Positions 1 through 8,500 of a stretch of 23,088 bases of DNA are shown here, one piece after another. Origin of the DNA: Ministeria vibrans ATCC 50519 (lineage: Eukaryota > Opisthokonta > Filasterea); assembly GCA_943704425.1 (NCBI GenBank), contig CALSCP010000871.1, positions 1 to 23,088 on the forward strand, read 5' to 3'. The notes under the pieces were generated by a model that was given only the letters and a program-made list of their open reading frames with translations, was not told where the DNA came from and made no database searches. The first letter of the stretch is position 1. Each line of letters begins with the position of its first letter. A program made the position numbers and the translations under genes.

Positions 1-122
<122 letters not shown>

Positions 123-126
<4 letters not shown>

Positions 127-153
127 TTCATAATAAAAATTATTATGAATATT
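123..153. repeat. Perfect 14-bp inverted repeat with 3-nt loop
   Basis: The arms at 123-136 and 140-153 are exact reverse complements, separated by AAA. The hairpin sits between the TAA tract and the presumed 3' splice site of the NDC80 intron. The sequence is almost pure A/T, so chance formation is easier than in mixed sequence. Confidence 0.85.
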
Positions 154-190
154 AATTATTATTCTTATTATGATAAATGTCCTCTTCCAG

Positions 191-1482
191 TCCCCTTTGG
201 AGACACTACAGGAGCAACGTGCAACACTCGTGAGCGACCAAGACAAGTTTGACAAGTTTCTTGTGTCGGTGCGGGACCACAAGGCAAACCATGAGCGCAA
301 GTTGAGCGAGCACAAACAGGAACTGGAGACGCGCGAACAGGAGCTGAGTGCACTTGAGAGCGAGCGATCCGAACTGCTCTCAGTGCTTGAGAAACAGGAA
401 CTGTCGGCTCAGGATGTGGAGCGGATCACTCGTGACCGCACTCAGTTGGAGGAGTCACTGCGATCAGTCGCAATGCGCAAAGAGGGACTCGACAAGACAG
501 TGTGGGAGCGCGAAATGAACGCAGCAAAGAGTCTCGAAGAGCTCGAGAAGACTGTCAATGCCTACCACAAACAAGCAGAGAAGGTACATTTTAAACACAC
601 ACATACACACATATATACACACACTAAGCATATTATCCCACTCTGTCCTTCTCTTACCCTTCTTTCGCCACCTCTTCTTTCAGCTGAATTTGCTCCCTCT
701 TGACGCTCCCAACGCACAAGGCACCGATTTCCGTCTCCAGCTGCACCTCCACGCTCCCCGTCCGGACCAGATTCTTTCTGTGGATCTCAAGGGTGTTGTG
801 AAGCCATCACTCCATAAGATTCGTGATCGATTCAATGCTGATCTGATGACTGCACAGGAACAGGTTAGAATCATATGCACTCACTCACTGTCACTTCTCA
901 CTCATTGCCTCACCCTTTCCTCACTCATTGCGTCATTCACTTTTCAATCATCGTCTCACTCATTGTCTCGCTCATCGTCTCACCCATCACTGCCACTCCT
1001 CGGACTTTACTATAGTTGGCTCAAGCACAAGAACAACTTGAGCAAATCAATGATGTTGCAACGGAAAAGAGTGACGCAGTGGCCCTCCTCGACGCAAAAC
1101 TTGCTTCACTTGAAGCACAGCACAAAGTAAAGCACTCACACACAGCGACACATAGAGCTTCACTCACTATCGCTCATAGGAGGACAAAGAGGCATTTTCC
1201 GCTAAGTACAAAGCACAGACGCGCACTCTCAGCGACCTTGAGACGCAGTTGCAGCGACTGCGCCTGAGCAGCGACACGGGACTGAACGAGAGTGAACGAC
1301 AGGTGCGCAAACAGCAGTGCGAAGTCGACGCACTAAGCGCACAGATGGCGAGTGCGACGCAGACAGCCAATGCCACAATGGTTCAGCTGGTGGAGATGGT
1401 CACAGACCATAAGAGTCGCGTGGGCGAGCGACTGAAGGAGTTGCTGGCCCACTGTGCGCACAATCAGTCATTGCTTGAGTGA
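191..1482 (+). CDS. NDC80: Kinetochore protein NDC80/HEC1, C-terminal part (5' end outside the window)
   Basis: This encodes the coiled-coil portion of NDC80, the microtubule-binding subunit of the outer-kinetochore Ndc80 complex. Exons are 191-583, 684-863, 1016-1126 and 1180-1482, all joined in phase 0 by GT-AG introns. About 327 residues are visible. The segment SAQDVERITRDRTQLEESL corresponds to the human stretch with VADIERINHERNELQQT. After the first intron, LNLLPLDAPNAQGTDF matches human LKLIPKGAENSKGYDF, followed by the small non-coiled segment and then more coiled coil to the stop. The N-terminal calponin-homology head, about 300 residues in the family, is absent and must lie upstream. 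The ATG at 170 is in frame but sits in the AT-rich intron end just before a TTCCAG acceptor, so I do not take it as the start. The gene is convergent with the next one. Confidence 0.88.
584..683 (+). repeat. CA/TA dinucleotide-rich NDC80 intron
   Basis: This 100-bp intron begins GTACAT and ends TTTCAG. Its first half is an imperfect CA/TA repeat (about 594-626) and its second half is pyrimidine-rich. Confidence 0.75.
874..1008 (+). repeat. Degenerate CTCACTCATTGC-type tandem repeat in an NDC80 intron
   Basis: Within the intron 864-1015, a unit close to CTCACTCATTGCCTC recurs with substitutions until just before the acceptor TATAG. The copies are diverged and no open frame needs them. Confidence 0.6.
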
Positions 1483-1697
1483 TCAAATAGTGTGTGTGTG
1501 TGTGTGTGTGACTGAATGAGAGAGAGAGATTATCCACAATGAAGAAAAAAAAACAAATAGAATCAAATGATTTACAAAAAAAAAAAACACCCCTCTCTCC
1601 CACTCTTTCTCTCTCTTTTTTTACTCTCATTATCAAACGAACAACAGCAAAATTAATGATCTTAAATTTTAATAATGAATATTTTATTATGAACAGC
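1483..1697. other. Convergent intergenic spacer with TG repeat
   Basis: This is the 215-bp gap between the NDC80 stop and the stop of the minus-strand gene. It contains a pure TG run at 1491-1510, an AG run at 1518-1529, an A-rich and then CT-rich middle, and an AT-rich block near 1650-1690. I see no gene in it. Confidence 0.7.
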
Positions 1698-2585
1698 TTA
1701 CATGAAATGGGAAGTGTACGAGGCGCTTGAAGGAGCGCGCTCGAGCTCAGGAGGATTGAGGGAGGCAGAGGAGGCAAGGGTAGGGAGTGACGGGGCAACA
1801 GTGTCGTCGGCTTCCTTGTGGCTGTCGAAGATATTGTCTCTGCTGCCATTGGACGATGCGCTCGGGATGGTGTTGTTGTTATCAGCATCGCATTCAGTCA
1901 CTGACTGAGTGGGCGCTGAGGACGTTGCGGCAGCCAGTGTGGGAGGAGCTGTATCGAGCGATCCTGTGTCGTTCGCAGCGACGGCGGTGTCGGTGAGGAG
2001 GGGCATGGCAGGGTCGGATGCGCTGGCGGTGGGGGTGGGGGTGGGCTTTACGTCTGGCAACGTGGTTTGGCTGATGCGTCGGTAGTGCGCCTCGAAGACC
2101 GACTCTTCGATGACGGGCCGGTTGCCGGCGACAATGATGAACACACCCGAGCTGGTTCGCGTCGTGAGGGCCGCGGGGGGGGCGTCCTCGACGCGATAGT
2201 CGTTTCCAAGATCAAGATCAATGGATTGTCGCGTTGACTCGGACATGGGCTTGAATCCGGCGAGAGCACCAATGCCAGCATTACTCTGGCCACGGCGGAG
2301 ACCCTCGCGAAACTGCTGGAGACGTAGAACTTCGTCTGCAGACATTTTATGGGTATCTTCGTTTCGCTGTGCTTTTTTGGTTCGCTGGTAATCGTTCGCC
2401 GTCTCCGCCAGCGTACTGCGGCGATCGATTGCAGCGGCAGTCTGCGGGCGCGGCTGCGTCAACGACGTCTGCTCGTTGATCTCCAGCGTCAACGACGTGG
2501 CTGTGTCGCTCCGTTCCAGCTTGACGACGCGCCCTTCAATTTCAACGTGTTCCGGCTCGCCGTCGTCCATACAACAGCAAAACAT
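1698..2585 (-). CDS. Unrecognised 295-residue protein with N-terminal Cys cluster
   Basis: This is a single uninterrupted reading frame read right to left. I do not recognise the family. The N-terminus reads MFCCCMDDGEPEHVEIEG: three consecutive cysteines at residues 3-5 followed by acidic residues, as in proteins anchored by S-palmitoylation (inference). Residues about 80-175 are the most ordered-looking part, with a charged helical stretch (SADEVLRLQQFREGLRRGQ) and a hydrophobic strand (SGVFIIVAG). From about residue 180 to the end it is rich in Ser, Thr, Pro and Ala and probably disordered. The start is the first ATG of the frame, with 487 bp of non-coding sequence upstream. Unspliced coding is assumed; extra exons cannot be excluded. 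It is convergent with NDC80 and lies downstream of the coiled-coil gene on the same strand. Confidence 0.7.
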   Translation of the reverse strand: MFCCCMDDGEPEHVEIEGRVVKLERSDTATSLTLEINEQTSLTQPRPQTAAAIDRRSTLAETANDYQRTKKAQRNEDTHKMSADEVLRLQQFREGLRRGQSNAGIGALAGFKPMSESTRQSIDLDLGNDYRVEDAPPAALTTRTSSGVFIIVAGNRPVIEESVFEAHYRRISQTTLPDVKPTPTPTASASDPAMPLLTDTAVAANDTGSLDTAPPTLAAATSSAPTQSVTECDADNNNTIPSASSNGSRDNIFDSHKEADDTVAPSLPTLASSASLNPPELERAPSSASYTSHFM

Positions 2586-3072
2586 TGCAGCCCGCCCTTG
2601 AGATCCCCTTCCCTTCTTGACTCTATGCAGTTGCGTAAGCAGGAGACTAAAAAAGATAAGACTTAAGCTGAGTTAGTCGGATCCCTAAGACGTTTATAAT
2701 TATCCAAGATCTGACTATCGTTATCAGTCAAAATCGCATACCGACCGCAGGCAACAACAGGCCGTGGGGGAGGGGGGGGTCTCTTCTCAGTCGAGCTATT
2801 CTAGACTCAAAATAAGACTCTACTCACTCTGGTGGACTGGTGGAGTTCACCGGACCTTTTATATGCTCTGCTCTATAAAGGGGCAAGTTTCTATGGAGAT
2901 CCCTTGAAAGAATGAAAAAATAATTATGAAAAGAAAAGAAAAACTTAATATTATTATTAAGTCTACGGCGGAAGTATTGTGATGTATGCTATATATAGTT
3001 TTGTTTTGACATTGAGTACAGCTCTCGATTCTCTATGTATTTTCTTAATATCATAATTAATACAGTTGTTTA
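2586..3072. other. Intergenic region: promoter side of the Cys-cluster gene, 3' side of the coiled-coil gene
   Basis: This 487-bp stretch holds no convincing gene. Notable items are a G-rich run at 2766-2779 (G5-A-G8), TATA-like words on both strands at 2857-2864 (TATAAAAG on the minus strand) and 2874-2880 (TATAAAG on the plus strand), and an AT hairpin at 2944-2961 with 7-bp arms. The minus-strand TATA-like word is about 270 bp from the ATG, so a role as core promoter would need a long 5' leader. Confidence 0.5.
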
Positions 3073-5187
3073 CTACTCGTCACTCACTCTGTCACCCACG
3101 AGTCTCGCCAACAAAGCCGCCACCTTCTCATGTATCTGGTGATCTTTTTCGCTCCCGCCACCATCCCCTTCGTCCACCACAAGACGTGCCAACTCTTCCG
3201 CAACACTCTTGTTGTGTTGCACTCGCTCGCGTATTTGCTCCACACTCTCCTCCAACGCTATCCGTTCTGCTCCCGCACGTCGCAACTTCTCTTCCGCCTC
3301 ATCCGCGTCGTCTTCCCGCGCAAGCATCCGCGCCCGCAGCTCCTCCATCTCCTCCTGCTTCCCTTTCACATCCTCCTCCATCATCCGAGTGCGCGACTCC
3401 AAATCACAGATGCGCTGTTGCGCGCTAAACAGCTCAGTCGACTGTCCCGTCTCCCGCACAACCGCACTCTCTTCTGCCATCGCCAATTGCATCTCAAGGC
3501 CTTCAACGCGCTTCAGCAGCGTCGCAATCTTTGCATCGCGCAGCTCAATGTCACTCTGTGCCGCCGCAAACCCTTCATTCAAATCCCGTTCCAACTGCGC
3601 CACAACCGACTGCGACTCACTCAGTTGTCGTTCCAGTCGCACCGGCTTCAACACATCCTCTCCACCACTACTACTAACACCACTACTATTCATAATAGCC
3701 CCACTTACACCACTCTGGTTGCTTGTGCGTCGTCCGCCGCTCTTCTTCCTCGAGCGATGTGCGTCCAACTCCTTTTGCAATGACTCAATGCGCTCCATCT
3801 GCTCTGCTCGCATCCCCTCTAAATGCTCAATCAGATTCCCTTTGTCCCTTAACTCCGCCTCAAGCACCCGAATGTCCTGCGTGATCTCACGCACCTCATG
3901 CAGCGTCATGTCCATTTGCTCCGACAGCTCCTCTACTTGCTCGTCCTTCTCACTCAGTGCGCTTGCTGTACGTCGCAGCTTGTCTCGCAGCACAGGTGCA
4001 TCCAGCGCATTCACGGCCTCTGGCTCGCTCGTCAGCACCAACGCCGCCACGACCATCGCATCATCTGTTGCCGCAATCGCGCGTGCCTCCGCCGATAGTG
4101 TACTTGGCAGCGCAGTCGCACTTCTTTTGCGTGGAACGTGCACAGTGTCACTTGTGTCGTCCGTGCCTGACGCCAGTGTATACGAGTTGGATCGAGCACG
4201 CGACAGCGACGACCGCCGCGATCGTCGACGTGACAACTGTGCCTCGCGCTCTGCCAATTGTCGCTGAGTGACTTCCAGCTGGGCGCGCAACGTCGTCATG
4301 TCCTCCTTTTGTGCCGCCACAACGGCCGCCTCCCGCTCCGATATAGACACTTCAAGGTTGCGTAGACGTTCAGAGGACGCCTGCAGTTGCGCCATCTTTC
4401 CTTGGATTTTCGCCTCTTCTGCACGCAAGGCTCTAGCGCGCGCTTCGTCTTGATTTGCAGTTGAGACGGGCGGCGCAGGGAGAGATCGAGGTGACGAGGG
4501 CAACGACCGTTTGTTGGGCTGCAATGTTGTCGCAGCTGTCGTCTCAGTTGCTGTGGTCTCGACAACAACGACGCTGCTGTCGTCGTCGCCGTCAGCCTCT
4601 TGGGGACTGCTGGTGACTGTGTCGGCGTGACTTTCACCGGTACGGCTGCCCTGACGAGAAAGGGGTGTGGCACTGGCCGAGCGCTCTTCGAGGACTACTT
4701 GTTCAAGGGTCGCTTTGCTTCGTCGCAACTGGTCGTTGGTGTGCTGGGCGGCCTCAAGACGTGACTGGAGGTCTGCGGCGCGATTTGAGACTTGCGCAAG
4801 TTCGTCGCGAAGGGTCGCCGTCTCCTGCTCCCGTATCTCCTCGGAGCGAGCCTCGAGCAGGTACTCGTTGTACTTGAACAACTCAAGGGTAAGCGCGTTG
4901 GTGCGCCGTTCGCTCTCGCGTAGATTCGCTTCGACAATGACGCGCGATGTTTTGGTTTTGCGCGAGGGTCGGCCGAGTCGCTTCAATTCGGCAAACAGAC
5001 GGACGCGGAGCAGTAGCTCCTGGTCGGTACGCTTGCGTAGATCATTGAACGACTCCTGGAGCACAGTGCGGCGCTCGCAGTTGCCCAGGTGGCCGTAAGG
5101 GCGTCGCTCCAACTCAATGGGAACGCCAAAGAGCTTCGAGAGCTTTTTCATGCGGCTGTCGCTGCAACTGCCATGCTTCACCGACAT
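3073..5187 (-). CDS. Large unrecognised coiled-coil protein (about 704 residues)
   Basis: This is one uninterrupted frame of about 704 codons. I chose the ATG at 5187 (protein begins MSVKHGSCSDSRMKKLSKLF). The frame extends 22 codons further up, but that extension looks non-coding and ends in a splice-acceptor-like TTTTAG, perhaps from a 5' UTR intron. The first ~75 residues form a basic, mixed segment with no family I know. Heptad-like Glu/Leu/Arg-rich coiled coil then runs from about 90 to 165, 245 to 310 and 400 to the C-terminus. These parts are separated by a Ser/Thr/Pro linker and a basic Ser/Arg patch (SRRRSRRSSLSRARSNSYT) that resembles basophilic-kinase sites. A golgin, centrosomal or cytoskeletal scaffold are all possible; the sequence does not decide. 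A CRE-type palindrome lies about 90 bp upstream of the start. Confidence 0.8.
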   Translation of the reverse strand: MSVKHGSCSDSRMKKLSKLFGVPIELERRPYGHLGNCERRTVLQESFNDLRKRTDQELLLRVRLFAELKRLGRPSRKTKTSRVIVEANLRESERRTNALTLELFKYNEYLLEARSEEIREQETATLRDELAQVSNRAADLQSRLEAAQHTNDQLRRSKATLEQVVLEERSASATPLSRQGSRTGESHADTVTSSPQEADGDDDSSVVVVETTATETTAATTLQPNKRSLPSSPRSLPAPPVSTANQDEARARALRAEEAKIQGKMAQLQASSERLRNLEVSISEREAAVVAAQKEDMTTLRAQLEVTQRQLAEREAQLSRRRSRRSSLSRARSNSYTLASGTDDTSDTVHVPRKRSATALPSTLSAEARAIAATDDAMVVAALVLTSEPEAVNALDAPVLRDKLRRTASALSEKDEQVEELSEQMDMTLHEVREITQDIRVLEAELRDKGNLIEHLEGMRAEQMERIESLQKELDAHRSRKKSGGRRTSNQSGVSGAIMNSSGVSSSGGEDVLKPVRLERQLSESQSVVAQLERDLNEGFAAAQSDIELRDAKIATLLKRVEGLEMQLAMAEESAVVRETGQSTELFSAQQRICDLESRTRMMEEDVKGKQEEMEELRARMLAREDDADEAEEKLRRAGAERIALEESVEQIRERVQHNKSVAEELARLVVDEGDGGGSEKDHQIHEKVAALLARLVGDRVSDE

Positions 5188-5542
5188 GAAAATACTAAAA
5201 TGTGTGCGTGTGTATCTTAGAGGTGTGGCAAAGGATAAGAAATTTAGAGACAAAAAAGTTCAGAGTAAAGAGACAGTGATTGACGTCAATCAACCCAAAT
5301 AAATAATAATAATACGTTTTTTGTTATAATAAAAATGGTTAGAAATAAAAATCAATCAGAAATTCAGATGGTATAGTCACTATAGTGCACTCAACTGAGT
5401 GAGTCAAGTCTCAAGTCTCAAGTGGCTCTTTCATAATAATAATACTAATTATTATTCTTATTATTATTAACTTTTTAAAACAAATTTTTTCTTTACAATC
5501 AATGGGTCTGTCTGGCCTGTCACTCGCGCCCTTGCCGTCTGT
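5188..5542. other. Intergenic region: upstream of the coiled-coil gene and downstream of PLD
   Basis: The 355-bp gap has no gene. The right half carries an AT-rich inverted repeat (AATAATAAT at 5435-5443 against ATTATTATT at 5448-5456), probably near the PLD 3' end. The middle has a 10-bp palindrome CACTATAGTG and three TCTCAAG-type tandem units near 5406-5423. The left half has the CRE-type palindrome listed separately. Confidence 0.6.
5277..5292. promoter_or_regulatory. Perfect 16-bp palindrome containing a CRE core (TGACGTCA)
   Basis: The sequence TGATTGACGTCAATCA equals its own reverse complement. Its centre is the consensus CREB/ATF bZIP site. It lies 90 bp upstream of the chosen start of the minus-strand coiled-coil gene, a normal distance for a promoter-proximal site. 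Binding is inferred, not shown. Confidence 0.5.
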
Positions 5543-8500
5543 TTAGGTGAATGCGCGAATAGGCACAATAAACTCCTTCTGACCAACGGAGGGTGTGAGG
5601 TTCTCATCGCGCAGAAACAACAGAGGAAGATCGACCAAAAGACCGCGGGGACCGGTCAAGGGGTCGCGCAGGAGCGACAGTGCACGTCGGGGGTTGTTCA
5701 CCGCCATAGCTCGACCTTTATTCAGTGGAAAGAAAGGAAGATGTAACATGAGCGATGGTGATGAATAATGATTTGATGGGTACGCATTTGAACTGCTTTC
5801 CAGGAACTCAGTTGATTGAAGTTGGTGAGTTGGTCGTCGGGAAGACACGCAAAGAGCGAACGGTACAACAGAGTGTTGTGGTGCGACGAAGAATGCCAGA
5901 CGTCACGATAGAACTACAAACATAATCTCAATAAAACGTAGTCTGTACCTTTTTCTGCTTGTCAAACACCTTACCGCATCACTCAAAACGTCCATTGCGC
6001 TCTCTCCATTCAGCTCACGCCCCAAAAATTCCTCAAACAAATGTTTCCGCAGCGAGTGACAGAACCGACCAGCCATAAACTCACGACCATCGAGAGTGGT
6101 TGGAACCTAAACACAATTGGTGATAGTTGTTTTGAATGGTGAGTCGTTATTGTTATTGGGAATAGATCAGTAGGGCGTGGGTTGTCATTGTTGGGGCAAG
6201 GGGTTGGAGTTACGTCGATTTCAGTGTCGCGAATGTAGAGACAGACTTCCGAGTCGCGTGAGCCCAACATAGAGCGGTCGTTGATGTTGGCACTGCCAAT
6301 AATCGCACAGCGGTCATCGCAAATCAGTGCTTTCGAGTGCACATACACCTTCACGTAAAACAATACAAGACCATTAACACAACAGTACAGACTGATTTAA
6401 TGGGAACTGACTTGTTCCGTTGTGGGCCCATTGGGCAGAACCCCAAACGTGCGAAGACCGTGAAACGTAATAAAGTCGCTCACTGTTTTGTTACAATGCT
6501 CAGTGGTCTAAAAAAAAAACTTAGTTCAGTGCAAAAAGTTGGATCGACGAAGAGTGAATGAATTGGTACGTCAATGAGAGTCTGAATGCGCTCACAAAGA
6601 GAATTCCCGCCCGCGCGACAGATTGAGCGGTAGTTCCAATGAATTACAGTCTGGAGTGACGCACCCGATCGCTCACCAAGTTCACCTGACATGAAAGAGA
6701 AACAGAGAGTGAGTGAGTCAGTGAGGGAGATAGGCGTTGGTTAGTCCAAGTGAGATTTATCTGTTTTCTGCGTCAGTGATTGACACATTAGGGCATGCTA
6801 ACCTTCAAAGGCGGGTAAAAGCGGCATGACGACAATCACACGGAAGTTCTGCGTAAGTTCAATGGCACGTGCAATGCGACTGAACAGGGCATCCGCGATG
6901 CGATTGTACACGTGGTCTCCTTGAAGACTGCGTGTGTGAAAGACAAAGTAGAAGAGACAATTTAGCGGTGGTGTTATTGAAAGGAAAGTGACTGATAAAC
7001 CTGACGGATTCGCTCAGATCCACCCAATGACATTACAAAAACACCCATTAACTCATTCGTTGAGAAGCTGTCACACGCATTCACACACCAAATGACCCAG
7101 TCGTTTTCACACCATTTCATACCTTGAAATGAAGAACTGGTTCTCAATGTAGACATAGTGTTGGCTCTGCTCAATGAGATCGCAGTATGCCTGTTGGATA
7201 CTGCTGTCCGTCGCATGGCCACTGCTCCACTCGCCGCACGACCGCAACAGCTACACACAACACAATCAGTATCCCATTTAAGTTGTCTCATTGTTATTAC
7301 TTGGGCCGAGCAGGAAAAACCGGGCGAGAAGAAGGAAGGAGTGAGAGTGGCGGAGGGGTCAAGAGGACCGCGAGGGATGAGAAAAGGACATTTGGGGTTG
7401 CGCGAGACGGACGGATGGACTGTCTTGATGTGGTTCCAGCGACGCACAAAATGGTATGCAACGTCGCGCGCAGCAGCACCCGTCACGCCCACCGACATGT
7501 CGTGCCACGGCAACCGGGGCGTCCGGTGACGCGCAATCGAATCCGAAAAAGGATCGCGTAGGTTGAAGAAGTCGCGCACAAGAGGGTTGGAGTAGTCCTT
7601 GCCGGGAAAGATGGGATGCAATGGATTTCCGGACGAACCACTGTCGTCAGCAGATGCACCGGCTGCTGATTCATCTTCAACACACTCCATTCCAGTCGCA
7701 ATTGAGAAGCGCGACAGCTTATCCCCTTCGACAAAGTCAAACTCAAGCACCAGCTGGCCCGTGTACGGGCGGCTCGACACGGCACCTTCGGGCGCACCCA
7801 CATCCAACACGACCACCGTCTGCACGTTGCCCGTAGGCAGACACCCCAGCACTGAATCTACTGCACGCATGCGCTTCCCACGGCGCCGCACACGCTCCAA
7901 CACATCCCGTGCATTCCCCACCATGTGCGTCACCTTTTCCTTCAGTCGATCACCCGCAGTCACTGCAACAGGCTCTTCTTGAGTCGACTCCGCACTCGCA
8001 CTTTCTCCCACACCGCTTCCAACGGGTCGCTTGCTTTCTTCGGGCAGTCGCTCTTGCTCCCGCTCTTGCTCCTCCAGCTCACGACGATGCTCTCGCTCTC
8101 GCTCCAACATGTCCTTCAGCGATATGCTCACTTGTCCCAACAGGTCGTCGCGCGCGAGTCGGTCGCGATCGTACACCGTGATAACCAGACGCGCCTCAAG
8201 ATCGGTGCAGGAAAAGTTGAAAATCTCATTCCAGACAGGATGGCAGGTGCGCGCGCAAATGCGCGACGTGTGCTTCTCACCTTCGAACTCAATCACAAAG
8301 TACGGGTCACTCGAGCGCGAAATGAAGTCGCGTGCGCTCAAATGACAGGCACCAGCCACACGCAAATGAAGCATCCCAAGTGGTCCATGGCGCACCCGTG
8401 ACGGCGAGAGCGCTTGTGGAGAAGACACGACATTGGCAGGGTCGAGAGAAGCTGAGGCGGCAGTGGTCGCGGCAAGAGTCGCATGAGATGCAGCAACTAC

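Noticed and set aside
170-190. ATG at 170 as the start of the NDC80-like protein
   Set aside because: It would give a protein lacking the head domain. The preceding bases are AT repeat, and a TTCCAG splice acceptor lies immediately before clearly coding sequence.
1400-1888. 162-codon minus-strand frame across the NDC80 end
   Set aside because: It crosses the TG repeat and the ends of two better-supported genes, and its sequence is low-complexity (poly-Phe, His-Thr repeats).
2820-2890. tRNA or small plus-strand gene near the TATA-like word at 2874
   Set aside because: No cloverleaf or B-box sequence could be formed, and no open frame follows.
3209-4267. 352-codon plus-strand frame rich in Ser and Arg
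   Set aside because: It is antisense to the coiled-coil gene, whose frame is twice as long with clear heptads. The Ser/Arg content is what Glu/Leu/Ala codons give when read backwards.
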